Source: Chloroflexota bacterium
Lineage (GTDB): Bacteria > Chloroflexota > Dehalococcoidia > Lucifugimonadales > Lucifugimonadaceae
Length of the DNA: 37,466 nt
Assembly: GCA_013204555.1 (NCBI GenBank)
Contig: JABMNO010000042.1
Location: forward strand, 1 to 37,466
Direction of reading: 5' to 3'
The stretch's first letter is position 1. Each line of letters starts with the position of its first letter. Both the position numbers and the translations under genes were made by a program. The notes below the pieces were generated by a model, which saw only the letters and a list, made by a program, of their open reading frames with translations, was not told the DNA's origin and did not search any database. Below are positions 8,744 to 16,950 of this stretch, piece by piece.

Positions 8744-8977
8744 TCTGTGTCTCCGAGATCATGCTATTCGCGAATATCGCGATCACTGAGATTGCGACTG
8801 CGGGTATTCTTCTAAGTTTGTGGCATCTAACGGCGGGATTCTATGCCCGCCAGTGTTCGCTCGCAAGGATTCGACTTCCCCAGAGGAAGGCTGAATCATG
8901 TCGTTGCTGCAAGTGCGGGCGGATGACGCTAATGTACGGTGAGAACCATACGACCATCGACCTGAGACGGAGTAACT

Positions 8978-9523
8978 ATGAGCCTGCCCGGCCCGGCCGA
9001 CTGGACCATTACTGAGACGCGAAACGCATACGAGGGTTTCTTTAACCTTGTGGTGGACGAGTTGCGTGCGCCAAATGGTCGCCCAATGACGTACCCGTGG
9101 GTCCGCTCCAGGAGCGGCGCTGCGGTTCTCGCAATAACAGATGACGAGCGTGCGGTGACGGTCCAACAGTACAGGCACCCGCTTTCGATAATGAGTCTTG
9201 AACTTCCCGCCGGACTAATGGAGGAAGGCGAGACGCCAGAGGCCTCCGCTGCCCGCGAGTTGCAAGAAGAGGCAGGGTATGCCGCTTCAGAGCTGACCAA
9301 GCTGGGCGCGTATTACGCGTCTCCGGGTCTCACCGATCAGACCATTCATCTGTTCCTGGGCAGAGGTCTCTCAAAAGTGGACACCGATCCAGATCCGTTT
9401 GAGTTTCTTGAGACCCGGTTGATTCCGGTGGCGGAACTGCGGGATATGGTTATGGCAGGGGAGCCAGTCGACGCGCCGCTAGGATTTGCCGTGATGGCGT
9501 ACTACGCGCAAAATCACGCCTGA
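8978..9523 (+). CDS. Nudix hydrolase, ADP-ribose pyrophosphatase-like
   Basis: 181 residues with an ACGGAG ribosome binding site 6 nt before the ATG. The Nudix box is complete (GLMEEGETPEASAARELQEE followed by AGY), giving the Mg-binding glutamates needed to cut X-linked nucleoside diphosphates. The preceding VQQYRHPLSIMSLELPAGL and the later YASPGLTDQTIHLFLGRGL are typical of the ADP-ribose pyrophosphatase branch. The protein therefore probably hydrolyses ADP-ribose or a similar nucleotide sugar in the cytoplasm. It stands alone and converges on the aldo/keto reductase operon with only 17 bp between the two stop codons. Confidence 0.9.
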   Translation: MSLPGPADWTITETRNAYEGFFNLVVDELRAPNGRPMTYPWVRSRSGAAVLAITDDERAVTVQQYRHPLSIMSLELPAGLMEEGETPEASAARELQEEAGYAASELTKLGAYYASPGLTDQTIHLFLGRGLSKVDTDPDPFEFLETRLIPVAELRDMVMAGEPVDAPLGFAVMAYYAQNHA

Positions 9524-9540
9524 AATGTTCCGCTGAAATT

Positions 9541-10551
9541 CTAAGGAGTAGGTGCGTCGATCCTGAGTAGTCCCTCTGACTTCATTTCTGCCCATACGGC
9601 GGCGGGAATGGTCTGCTGTGACATTGCGACGTTATCTTCTAACTGCGCCACTGATGCTGGTCCGGGAATCGTCGATACCACCGCCGGGTGGGCCAGAACG
9701 AACTGGATTGCGGCAGCTTTGAGATCAACGCCGTGTCGCTCACAAACTGCCTTCAGTGCCCGCGCCTTATCGAGAAGGTCCTGGGGGGCACTCTCGTAGT
9801 TGAAGAGCGCTGGACCGGTGAGGTCTGAAGCCAGAATACCTGAGTTGTAAGGCGTTCCAATGACCACCGAAACGCCCTCGCTCTCACACAGCGGCAAAAA
9901 ATCGTCGAGCGCGTTCTGGGTGAGCAATGAGTAGTGATTTGGTAGCAAGACAACGTCGACTGGAAATCGTTCGATGAGCCTTGTCAGCACGCCTACGTCG
10001 CGGGTTCCGGCGCCAATGGCTCGCACCGTTCCTTGTTCCCGCAGTTCGATCATTGCGGGGAACGCCGTAGCATGCGCCGCTGCTTCTGCATCTACTCCCT
10101 CTGTGTCGTGCAGGAACAGGATGTCCACGTAGTCGAGTTTTAGTCGGCCCAGACTTTCTTCGTGTGAGCGGAATATTCCCTCACGGGAAAGATCAAATAC
10201 CGGGGCCAACTCTGGCAATCCATCCGGACCAATTGGATCGACATTGTGTGGATCCGTTGGTCTCAGGACCTTTGAAGCTTTGGTTGAGACGACGAACTCA
10301 TTCCGGGGACGGCGACCTAGCCCCATGCCATATCGAACTTCGCTTCTGCCGTCGCCGTACGAGGGCGCTGTATCAAAGTATTTGATCCCAAGTTCGAACG
10401 CCCGGGAAGCGATCGCAACGCCCTCTTCGTACTGAGCAACAGTGTAGAGCGGATTCGCTGACTGGTGGCCGCCAACTGGAGCGCCACCCAGCCCAAGGGA
10501 CGATACGGCAACCCCGGTATCGCCTATCTGACGTTTGGCGAGTGCTACCAC
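9541..10551 (-). CDS. Aldo/keto reductase, aldose-dehydrogenase-like (third of three tandem paralogues in transcription order)
   Basis: 336 residues from a GTG at 10551. The gene overlaps the upstream paralogue by 7 bp, so translational coupling is likely. The (beta/alpha)8 NAD(P)H oxidoreductase signature is complete: Asp and Tyr in YFDTAPSYGDGRSEVRYG, Lys in FVVSTKAS, His in DILFLHDTEG. The nucleotide-binding end is present (IQFVLAHPAVVSTIPGPASV). Its pattern is closest to D-threo-aldose 1-dehydrogenase / L-fucose dehydrogenase and pyridoxal 4-dehydrogenase members, which oxidise free sugars or pyridoxal to lactones. The other two copies lie directly upstream in the same transcript. The last ~25 residues (AAVWAEMKSEGLL) are conserved among the three. 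The substrate is not known. Confidence 0.9.
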   Translation of the reverse strand: MVALAKRQIGDTGVAVSSLGLGGAPVGGHQSANPLYTVAQYEEGVAIASRAFELGIKYFDTAPSYGDGRSEVRYGMGLGRRPRNEFVVSTKASKVLRPTDPHNVDPIGPDGLPELAPVFDLSREGIFRSHEESLGRLKLDYVDILFLHDTEGVDAEAAAHATAFPAMIELREQGTVRAIGAGTRDVGVLTRLIERFPVDVVLLPNHYSLLTQNALDDFLPLCESEGVSVVIGTPYNSGILASDLTGPALFNYESAPQDLLDKARALKAVCERHGVDLKAAAIQFVLAHPAVVSTIPGPASVAQLEDNVAMSQQTIPAAVWAEMKSEGLLRIDAPTP

Positions 10552-11570
10552 TCTAGCTCTGGAACTGGCGCGTCGATGGCGATAATTTCTTCGTTGACAA
10601 GTTCATCCCAGACGCCCTCTGGAATCTCTCGCTTCATCAACTCAACGTTCTGCTCAAGCTCTTCGACCGAGGCCGAACCCGGGATCGTCGTTGCCACGGC
10701 TGCATGTGCAAACGGGAACTGAAGCGCCACTGCGCGCACGTCAGCACCCCATCTTTCACAGACTTCTTTGGCTCGACGAGCTTTGGCGACCCACTGCTCC
10801 GAAGCGGGGTTGTAGTCGAAGGAGACCGGACCATCGAGATCCTGGGTGATGATTCCACTGTTGTAAGGGCCTCCAATTGCCACGGAGACGCCTTTCATCT
10901 CACAAAGGGGCATCAGCACTGGCAACGCGCTCTGATCGAGTAATGTGTAGCGTCCTGCGAGAAGAATGATGTCCAGATCAAATCGCTCAATCATCTTCGC
11001 TGTCATCTGCCACTCATTCATGCCCATTCCGATGGCTTTGAGTGCTCCCGCTGACCGAAGTTCTGAGAGGGCTTCCAGCCCCAGCGCGAAATCGTCTTCG
11101 GTGTGCTGGCCTGTGAAGTCGGAGTCGTGCAGGTAGACGATCTCGACCTCATCTACGCCAAGTCGTTCCAAGCTGGACTGAAGAGATCGATGAATGCCTT
11201 CTTTGGTGAAATCAAATTCGATCGAGAACTTCGGGATTCCCTCCGGGCCGTACGGCTCAAGATTGGCCTCATCTTCTGGCACAAGCAGCCGTGAAACTTT
11301 GGTTGAGATGGTTATCTCATCCCGCTCCATGTCCTTGATTGCGTGGCCATACCGGACCTCGCTTCTACCCTCTCCGTAGAGAGGAGCAGTATCAAAATAG
11401 AGCACGCCCAACTCATACGCCCGCTTGATAATTCGCTGCGATTCATCGTATGGCGCTCCGCCAAATAGGCCATCAGCAAGGATCATGCCACTCAGCGGAG
11501 CACCACCGAGTCCCAGTCGGGTAACTTCAATGTCTGAGCGACCAACGTCCGTGAATTCAAACGGATTCAA
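10545..11570 (-). CDS. Aldo/keto reductase, aldose-dehydrogenase-like (second of three)
   Basis: 341 residues from a TTG at 11570, supported by an AAGGAG Shine-Dalgarno 7 nt upstream. All four catalytic residues are in place: Asp/Tyr in YFDTAPLYGEGRSEVRYG, Lys in TISTKVSRLL, His in IVYLHDSDFTG. The block GGPYNSGIITQDLDGPVSFD is shared almost exactly with the first paralogue, pointing to gene duplication. The end (ALQFPFAHAAVATTIPGSAS) is the cofactor-binding region. It lies 28 bp after the first paralogue's stop and overlaps the start of the third. All three are probably made from one message begun upstream of the tartrate dehydrogenase-like gene. Confidence 0.9.
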   Translation of the reverse strand: MNPFEFTDVGRSDIEVTRLGLGGAPLSGMILADGLFGGAPYDESQRIIKRAYELGVLYFDTAPLYGEGRSEVRYGHAIKDMERDEITISTKVSRLLVPEDEANLEPYGPEGIPKFSIEFDFTKEGIHRSLQSSLERLGVDEVEIVYLHDSDFTGQHTEDDFALGLEALSELRSAGALKAIGMGMNEWQMTAKMIERFDLDIILLAGRYTLLDQSALPVLMPLCEMKGVSVAIGGPYNSGIITQDLDGPVSFDYNPASEQWVAKARRAKEVCERWGADVRAVALQFPFAHAAVATTIPGSASVEELEQNVELMKREIPEGVWDELVNEEIIAIDAPVPELEW

Positions 11571-11598
11571 TACAGGCTCCTTAGCTACGACACGGTTC

Positions 11599-12615
11599 TC
11601 AAGCGGGGGTTGGCGCGTCCGCTGGGATCAGCTTTTCTTGCTTCATTTCAGACCAGAGATCGGCCGGAATTTCAGCGGACGCCATCTCAATATTCTGTTC
11701 GATTTCTTGCTCTGTCTGCGCGCCGGGGATTACAGACGCCACAACCGGGTGGGCCATCACGTACTGTAGCGCCGCCGCTTTGAGGTCTACGTAATGCCGG
11801 TCGCATACGGCCTTCAGGGCACGAGCGCGGTCAACCCACTTCTGCTCGGCCGGCTCGTAGTTGAACGACACTGGACCATCCAGATCGCGGGCCAGAATGC
11901 CAGAGTTGTATGGACCGCCTATCGCCAGCTTCACGTTGCGCTCGGCGCACAGAGGTAGGAACTCGTCGTACGCGTCGTGGTCGAGAAGAGTGAAGCGACC
12001 CGCAAGCAAAATGATGTCGAGGTCGAAGTTTCGAATGAACTCTGCTGGCCACTCCCAGAGGTTCATTCCGCAGCCGATTGCGCCGACGATGCCCTGCTCT
12101 TTCAACTCCACCATAGCCGGGAGAGCAGAGTTGAGAGCTTCTGCCATTCCGTCTCCGGGAGCGACGTCGGGATCATGCAAGTAGAGAATCTCGACTGAAT
12201 CGAGATGTAGCCGCTCCAGACTTTCTTCCACGCTTCGGCGGATACCGTCACCACTTAGATCAAACTTCGCGTCCAACCGTGGCAGTCCATCATCTCTGAA
12301 CTCATCATCAGGTCCGTCTTCTGGCACCAGAACTCGCCCGCACTTTGAGGAGATGACGAATGAGTCGCGGTCGAGATCGGGAAGGACACCGCCGTAGCGC
12401 GCTTCTGACCGGCCGTTGCCATATAGAGGTGCAGTATCGAAGTACGAGATACCCAGCTCGTGGGCTCTGCGAATGATGGAAATTGCGGCGTCTCTGGCAG
12501 TACCGCCATACAGACCACCGCCAAGAACCATACCACTCAGTGGTGCGCCCCCAAGCCCAAGCCGAGAGACAGAAACTCCGGTGTCACCAATCGCTACTTT
12601 ATCCAGAGGATTCAT
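11599..12615 (-). CDS. Aldo/keto reductase, aldose-dehydrogenase-like (first of three)
   Basis: 338 residues from the ATG at 12615 with a GGAG ribosome binding site 5 nt upstream. The N-terminal VSRLGLGGAPLSGM is nearly the same as in the second copy. The catalytic set is intact: YFDTAPLYGNGRSEARYG, FVISSKCGRVL and ILYLHDPDVAPG. The variant FVISSK still keeps the lysine. The conserved GGPYNSGILARDLDGPVSFN and the C-terminal SVIPGAQTEQEIEQN follow the family. It lies 20 bp downstream of the tartrate/D-malate dehydrogenase-like gene, so the four genes form one operon. It probably oxidises an aldose or a related aldehyde with NAD(P)+; specificity likely differs among the three copies. Confidence 0.9.
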   Translation of the reverse strand: MNPLDKVAIGDTGVSVSRLGLGGAPLSGMVLGGGLYGGTARDAAISIIRRAHELGISYFDTAPLYGNGRSEARYGGVLPDLDRDSFVISSKCGRVLVPEDGPDDEFRDDGLPRLDAKFDLSGDGIRRSVEESLERLHLDSVEILYLHDPDVAPGDGMAEALNSALPAMVELKEQGIVGAIGCGMNLWEWPAEFIRNFDLDIILLAGRFTLLDHDAYDEFLPLCAERNVKLAIGGPYNSGILARDLDGPVSFNYEPAEQKWVDRARALKAVCDRHYVDLKAAALQYVMAHPVVASVIPGAQTEQEIEQNIEMASAEIPADLWSEMKQEKLIPADAPTPA

Positions 12616-12635
12616 GAGTGCTCCATGCCTGCTAC

Positions 12636-13697
12636 TTAGCCGAGGTTGGCGACGATGGCATCACCGACTGCCGACGTACTGCTTGAGCCGCCAAGGTCGG
12701 TGGTAAGTGTTTCGCCAATCTCCAACACCTTTTGCACCGAATTTTCGACATCTACGGCGGCACTTTCTTCACCAAGGTGCCGGAGCATCATGGCGGCAGT
12801 CAGGATCTGCGCCATCGGGTTCGCAAGACCCTGTCCCATGATGTCTGGCGCACTTCCGTGCGTTGGTTCAAACATGGAGGGTCCGCGGTGTTCGGGGTCG
12901 AGGTTAGCGCTGGAGGCAAGCCCCATACTACCGGTGATGATTGCTCCAATGTCCGTCAGGATGTCGCCGAACAGGTTATCGGCAACGACCACATCGAAAT
13001 CCTCTGGCTTGCGCACGAAGTCCATACAGGCGGCGTCGATCAGCAGTTCGTTGGTTTCGATGTCAGGGTAGTTGAGTGCCATCGCGTCAAATGCGCGGTC
13101 CCAGATGGTCATGTAGCCCAGCGCGTTGGACTTGGTAATTGACGTGACTTTGTTTTTTTTGCCGCGTTTTCGGGCAAGTTCAAATGCGTATTTGATTACT
13201 CTGTCGCATCCTCTGCGAGTAAATATGGAGGTCTGAATCGCCACTTCATCAGGCTGCTCGTGATATGCAAACCCACCAATGTTGGCGTACTCCCCTTCCG
13301 TGTTCTCTCGGATGACTACCAGGTCGATGTCGAACGGCTTCTTGCCCGAAAGTGGGGACGTGACGCCAGGGTAGAGGACAGATGGGCGTTCACAGACGTA
13401 CTGGTCGAACCGTCTCCGAATAGGCAACAACAGGCCGTTTAGCGTGATGTTGTCCTGTATATCTGGAGCGCCAACCGCGCCAAGGAAAATGGCATTGAAG
13501 CCTGCGAGGGTATCAAGAGCATCGTCTGGCATCATCTGACCGTGCTTACGATAGTAGTCAGAACTCCACGGAAACTCAGTCCAGTTCCACTTGATGCCGT
13601 GCTTTTCTCCAGCGGCTTCGAGAACCTTCAGGCCTTCCTCGACGACTTCGATCCCGATTCCATCTCCGCGAATAACCGCGATGTTCTGTTCACTCAT
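12636..13697 (-). CDS. Tartrate/D-malate dehydrogenase-like (beta-decarboxylating dehydrogenase family)
   Basis: 353 residues, full length for the isocitrate/isopropylmalate dehydrogenase family. It catalyses NAD+-dependent oxidation, with or without decarboxylation, of a 2-hydroxy acid with a carboxylate at C3. Motifs include the N-terminal IAVIRGDGIGIEVVEEGL, the substrate loop LLLPIRRRFDQYVCERP, the tyrosine loop VIRENTEGEYANIGG and the metal site DNLFGDILTDIGA, followed by FEPTHGSAPDIMGQG. The segment WSSDYYRKHGQMMPDDALDTL and FLGAVGAP are characteristic of the tartrate dehydrogenase/D-malate dehydrogenase branch rather than LeuB; no other leucine genes are present. It is the first gene of an operon with three aldo/keto reductases. 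A GGAG sits 11 nt before the ATG. Confidence 0.88.
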   Translation of the reverse strand: MSEQNIAVIRGDGIGIEVVEEGLKVLEAAGEKHGIKWNWTEFPWSSDYYRKHGQMMPDDALDTLAGFNAIFLGAVGAPDIQDNITLNGLLLPIRRRFDQYVCERPSVLYPGVTSPLSGKKPFDIDLVVIRENTEGEYANIGGFAYHEQPDEVAIQTSIFTRRGCDRVIKYAFELARKRGKKNKVTSITKSNALGYMTIWDRAFDAMALNYPDIETNELLIDAACMDFVRKPEDFDVVVADNLFGDILTDIGAIITGSMGLASSANLDPEHRGPSMFEPTHGSAPDIMGQGLANPMAQILTAAMMLRHLGEESAAVDVENSVQKVLEIGETLTTDLGGSSSTSAVGDAIVANLG

Positions 13698-13889
13698 TTA
13701 CTTTGACGCTCCATAAAACCAATAAGTTGAGTCCAGACACCTGGGATAGAAATGCCGGGCGGGTGGCCTGATTGTTCATACGCTAGATCTGAATGGCTCC
13801 GGTTTGGGAGCTTGCTGTTTCGGTGGATTCGATTTGCAGCAATCGGCCGCAGACGCGCCATGTTGCTGACCCCGAACCGGAACCCGGCG

Positions 13890-13895
13890 ATTATA
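13890..13895 (-). promoter_or_regulatory. Possible -10 element for the dehydrogenase/aldo-keto reductase operon
   Basis: The minus strand reads GATATAAT here, a perfect TATAAT hexamer, about 190 nt upstream of the ATG at 13697. The hexamer 17 bp further upstream (TTTCTG) is a poor -35, so the promoter would need an activator or another sigma contact. No better candidate was found in the divergent spacer. Confidence 0.35.
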
Positions 13896-13952
13896 TCGCG
13901 CAGAATCCGTGCCAGAAATGGTTGAGATGAGTCTTGAAGCTGGGTAGTCACG

Positions 13953-13981
13953 TTTACCGGGGCGTAGGTGTCGGCTACAAT
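13953..13981 (+). promoter_or_regulatory. Sigma70-type promoter for the small lipoprotein gene
   Basis: TTTACC (13953-13958) and TACAAT (13976-13981) are separated by exactly 17 bp, giving transcription from about 13988. This fits initiation of translation at 14036 or 14057 and rules out the more upstream in-frame ATG at 13934. An ATAATT/AATTAT inverted repeat (13995-14013) straddles the start of the predicted transcript and could be an operator. Confidence 0.5.
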
Positions 13982-14056
13982 CGTCGTCAAGAACATAATT
14001 TCAGATCAATTATTGGCGAGTTAGAGTTCACAGCCATGTCCGGAAAGGCAAATATC

Positions 14057-14512
14057 ATGCGAAGAAAATCTGCCGGGATGATTCTTTTACTTCTCGCGAT
14101 CACAGCGATCGTTGTATCTGCTTGCGGGGCTAACAGCGGCAACACTGCTCAGGGTGATGCGATAAACGACACTCGATCACTAGTTGCCGGCGCCGAAGGT
14201 TTCTTCGAGCGCGGTGAAACCGCGGCAGAAGTCGTTGCTAAAGCTGAAGCGGCTGGATTGGATTACCGGGTGCTTGAGGTCTCGAATTTCGTCGGCGGAA
14301 CTTCGAACAAGGTGACCGTTAGCCTGGAATCAGGTCAGCCATGGGCCGCATATCTGTTTCTCCCGTCCGCCGCAGGTGAACAAGGAACGATGGTGATGCT
14401 TGATCGAGAGGGGGACATTGCCGGCCCAATACTTGGTTGGCCGTGTGACACCGTCAAGATTTTCCTTAAACAGGCAGCTATAACCGACTTTACAAACGAG
14501 TTTTGCTCCTAG
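14057..14512 (+). CDS. Small secreted lipoprotein of unknown function
   Basis: 151 residues from the ATG at 14057 (purine-rich GGAAAGG 8 nt upstream); an in-frame ATG at 14036 would add seven residues. The N-terminus is a classic lipoprotein signal: MRRKSAGM, a hydrophobic core (ILLLLAITAIVV), then the lipobox VSAC with the lipidated cysteine. A short low-complexity linker follows, then an alpha/beta domain of about 110 residues (GAEGFFERGETAAEVVAKAE, then VSNFVGGTSNKVTVSLESG) with two further cysteines (GWPCDT and the C-terminal FCS) that may form a disulfide outside the membrane. I do not recognise the domain. It has its own promoter upstream and a strong terminator downstream, so it is a monocistronic gene. 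Confidence 0.75.
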   Translation: MRRKSAGMILLLLAITAIVVSACGANSGNTAQGDAINDTRSLVAGAEGFFERGETAAEVVAKAEAAGLDYRVLEVSNFVGGTSNKVTVSLESGQPWAAYLFLPSAAGEQGTMVMLDREGDIAGPILGWPCDTVKIFLKQAAITDFTNEFCS

Positions 14513-14541
14513 TCCATACCTCTGACATACATCGATAGACG

Positions 14542-14571
14542 AAAAGAGGCGCTCAATTGAGCGCCTCTTTT
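14542..14571 (+). terminator. Intrinsic terminator of the lipoprotein gene
   Basis: A perfect 15-bp self-complementary stem with essentially no loop spacer (AAAAGAGGCGCTCAA / TTGAGCGCCTCTTTT) begins 30 nt after the stop codon and is followed by a T-rich run (TTTTGTTTG). The flanking A-tract and T-tract make it potentially bidirectional. Confidence 0.9.
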
Positions 14572-14605
14572 GTTTGTGCGGACTCGCATCGTGTCGAGAG
14601 GACGC

Positions 14606-14707
14606 TCAAATCTTCCGGGCTTCTAGCATGTGCGACATTGCGATCATTGCTGGACAATCATCCGTATCTTGCTGCTGTTCTTTGTCGGTCAGCGAAAGAA
14701 ATTCCAT
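14606..14707 (-). CDS. Possible 33-residue small protein
   Basis: The frame starts with ATG at 14707, with a GGGAG sequence 6 nt upstream, and encodes MEFLSLTDKEQQQDTDDCPA followed by 13 more residues (MIAMSHMLEARKI). It sits inside a 400-bp stretch with no other gene. The product is acidic, with one cysteine and no hydrophobic helix. The only support is the ribosome binding site and intergenic placement, so it may be chance. Confidence 0.25.
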   Translation of the reverse strand: MEFLSLTDKEQQQDTDDCPAMIAMSHMLEARKI

Positions 14708-14916
14708 GGCTAACTCCCGTATTACCCTTGTGGTTCAAAGTGTGCTGAAGCAAACATGGGAGGCGTTAATCCCGTCACCGACTCCAGACATTCGCTCCAT
14801 CAAAGGTCGAGGTCCAATACCGATCCTGCAGTCCAACTCAGTTGTGCCGGGTATAACACGCCTGCGATAGGACGCCGCTCCCTTTTCTCCGCCGCAACGG
14901 AATGGCTCCAGACGCG

Positions 14917-14946
14917 AGACAGGCCCGCACTGAGGCGAGCCTGTCT
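14917..14946 (-). terminator. Hairpin downstream of the ABC permease operon
   Basis: The arms AGACAGGC (14917-14924) and GCCTGTCT (14939-14946) pair over 8 bp, with three further inner pairs (CGC/GCG) after a mismatch. The hairpin lies 30 bp beyond the stop of the second permease gene. There is no U-tract on the minus strand, so it is a weak intrinsic terminator or a 3' end stabiliser. Confidence 0.4.
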
Positions 14947-14975
14947 ACATAATCTCTACGCACCGGTTGTGAGGG

Positions 14976-15998
14976 CTAATTGATTTGCCTCAAGCGCGGG
15001 TCAAGGCGATCTCGGAGCCAGTCCCCGAAGAAGTTGAGGGACATGACGGTCAGGAAGATTGCGAATCCAGGCCAGAAGGAGATCCACCATGACGTCTCTA
15101 GATATGAACGCCCCTCTGACACGCTCTTACCCCAGGTAGGGATGGGGTCTGGAATTCCCACCGACAGGAAGCTGAGTGCTGCCTCGGCGAGGATCAAACC
15201 ACCAACTCTCAAGCTGGCAATCACAAGCACCGTGCTCATGGTGCCTGGGAAGATGTGCCGGAACATTATCCGTAGGTCGCTTGCGCCAGCGATGCGCGCG
15301 GCCGCAACGTAATCCAACGTCTTTATGACAAGTACATCACCTCTAACTTGCCGCACGAACGGGACCCAGGCCAGAAGTGCCAATAAGATCATCACGGTGC
15401 GCTCGGAAGCGCCTATGGTCACACTGGCCAGGATGGCAAGGAGCAGAAAGGGCAGGCCAAGCCAAATATCGACAATCCGCATCATGATTTCGTCGGTAAT
15501 GCCGCCATAGTAGCCGGCAACAATAGCCATAGCGACACCGACCAGGGTTCCAACTGCCAGAGCGATTCCTGCAACCTTTAGAGATGTTCGCGCGCCACCG
15601 ACGGCACGGGAGAGAACGTCTCGCCCCAGATGATCACCGCCAAGTATGAACACGAAACGTCCGTGATACTGGCCTTTGGCCGCCCGGAGGGCATTCCTTC
15701 CTTCTCGCGTCTCCTGGTCAAATTCCGCCTCGTTCACTGGCGTGTTGTGCTCATCAGCTCGGAAGAAGGTCTGTGGATGATGTTGGAATTCTCGCAGATT
15801 CTGCTTCTCCCAATCAGCAGGAGACAGCTGGGGGGCAAACAATCCAACAACAATGAGAAGCCCTATAACAATTCCGGGGATAATCGGGTACCGCCGAAGC
15901 AAGAACCAGCCTTGTGCGAGCGGGTTTCGACTCCCGGTTCCAGTTCCCGGCACCAAGATTGCGGCAGGCTGTTCGCCCGTGCTGGATATTTGTGCCAA
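14976..15998 (-). CDS. Peptide/nickel-type ABC transporter permease (DppC-like)
   Basis: 340 residues from a TTG at 15998 with GGGAG 9 nt upstream. After a ~30-residue cytoplasmic start there is one helix (YPIIPGIVIGLLIVVGLFAP), a periplasmic insert, then five helices of the permease domain. The family hallmark LGRDVLSRAVGGARTSL and the ATPase-contacting loop DYVAAARIAGASDLRIMFRH are clear, as is the C-terminal FFGDWLRDRLDPRL. It forms the channel with the neighbouring DppB-like subunit, 13 bp upstream. The periplasmic insert (residues ~75-105, REFQHHPQTFFRADEHNTPV) is longer than in Escherichia coli DppC. The ATP-hydrolysing subunits are not encoded in this window. Confidence 0.92.
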   Translation of the reverse strand: MAQISSTGEQPAAILVPGTGTGSRNPLAQGWFLLRRYPIIPGIVIGLLIVVGLFAPQLSPADWEKQNLREFQHHPQTFFRADEHNTPVNEAEFDQETREGRNALRAAKGQYHGRFVFILGGDHLGRDVLSRAVGGARTSLKVAGIALAVGTLVGVAMAIVAGYYGGITDEIMMRIVDIWLGLPFLLLAILASVTIGASERTVMILLALLAWVPFVRQVRGDVLVIKTLDYVAAARIAGASDLRIMFRHIFPGTMSTVLVIASLRVGGLILAEAALSFLSVGIPDPIPTWGKSVSEGRSYLETSWWISFWPGFAIFLTVMSLNFFGDWLRDRLDPRLRQIN

Positions 15999-16011
15999 CT
16001 TAAATATCTCC

Positions 16012-16950
16012 CTAGCCCAATCTGATCCGAGGATCGATTACCGCGTATAAGACGTCTGTGACGAAGTTCATGACAACGTAGGCAAGAACAAAGAAGAGTG
16101 TTATCGCCTGCAAAATCGGGAAGTCGTTATTATTGATCGCTTGAATCGCGGCCCGGCCAAGGCCCGGCCAGGCAAATATGTTCTCGATCAGTACCGATCC
16201 GGCCAGGAATCCCACAAAAATCAACGATGAAGCTGTGAGCGGAGCGATCAACGCGTTTCTGAAGGCATGCTTCCAGATTACGCTTTGAGGTCCGACGCCC
16301 TTGGCGCGTGCCAGCTTTACGTACTCGGAATCCAGCACTTCTAGCATTGCTGAGCGGGTGATCCGCATATAGCCCGCGAGAGCGCCCACTGCCAGCGTAA
16401 CCGTAGGCATCAGGGCATGTTTAAAATCAAACCATCCGTCTCCGCGTGTCGCAGCCGGCAACCAATCCAGGCTAACAGCGAAAACTAGAATGAATACAAT
16501 CGCCAGCCAGAAGGTTGGAATTGCCTGACCAAACAAAGCAACTCCACGACCCATATAGTCCCAGGAAGACCCGCGTTTTACCGCAGATAATATTCCAAGC
16601 GGTATTCCAAACACTGTCGCGAGGATGAAGGCGTATAGACCAAGTTGGAAGGATGCGGGGACACGCTCCATGAGAATCCTTCCGACGGGCTTCTCATCCA
16701 GAATTGTCTCCCCAAGATCACCGCGGGCAACGCGCCCCAACCACAACACGAACTGAATTGGTGGTGGTTTATCTAGTCCCAGTTTCGCCTTAAGTACAGC
16801 TGTCTGTTCCGGAGAAACTCCGTAGCCGCCCGGCTTGGCATAGAGAAGCAGCGGGTCGGCAACGGCACGCGACATTGTGAAGACAATCGCGGTGGCGCCA
16901 ATAACAGTGATGATGGAGAAGAGAAATCGTCTAATAAAGAAAACTCTCAT
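16012..16950 (-). CDS. Peptide/nickel-type ABC transporter permease (DppB-like)
   Basis: 312 residues with a strong AGGAGG ribosome binding site 8 nt before the ATG. The N-terminal helix (RRFLFSIITVIGATAIVFTM) is followed by an extracytoplasmic region with the family pattern AVLKAKLGLDKPPPIQFVLW, then five helices. The cytoplasmic loop SEYVKLARAKGVGPQSVIWK contacts the ATPase, and the protein ends in VMNFVTDVLYAVIDPRIRLG, the standard DppB C-terminus. It lies 243 bp after the binding-protein gene, a gap that contains stable hairpins, and 13 bp before the second permease. The transported compound could be an oligopeptide, a metal chelate or another small polar molecule. Confidence 0.93.
   Translation of the reverse strand: MRVFFIRRFLFSIITVIGATAIVFTMSRAVADPLLLYAKPGGYGVSPEQTAVLKAKLGLDKPPPIQFVLWLGRVARGDLGETILDEKPVGRILMERVPASFQLGLYAFILATVFGIPLGILSAVKRGSSWDYMGRGVALFGQAIPTFWLAIVFILVFAVSLDWLPAATRGDGWFDFKHALMPTVTLAVGALAGYMRITRSAMLEVLDSEYVKLARAKGVGPQSVIWKHAFRNALIAPLTASSLIFVGFLAGSVLIENIFAWPGLGRAAIQAINNNDFPILQAITLFFVLAYVVMNFVTDVLYAVIDPRIRLG

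Larger units (their letters stand above)
14572..14975. other. 404-bp spacer between the lipoprotein terminator and the ABC transporter operon
   Basis: Apart from the possible small frame at 14606-14707 and the hairpin at 14917-14946 I see no gene, RNA gene or repeat here. Open frames on the plus strand in this stretch have no ribosome binding site and no protein-like composition. Confidence 0.5.

Noticed and set aside
8767..8782. CGCGA-ATA-TCGCG inverted repeat upstream of the 283-residue gene
   Set aside because: Very short arms and no nearby promoter hexamers; could be chance in a GC-rich spacer.
13694..13996. Minus-strand open frame of 100 codons whose stop overlaps the tartrate-dehydrogenase-like start
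   Set aside because: No ribosome binding site, residue composition unlike a protein, and it overlaps both predicted promoters of the divergent spacer; the ATGA overlap is likely chance.
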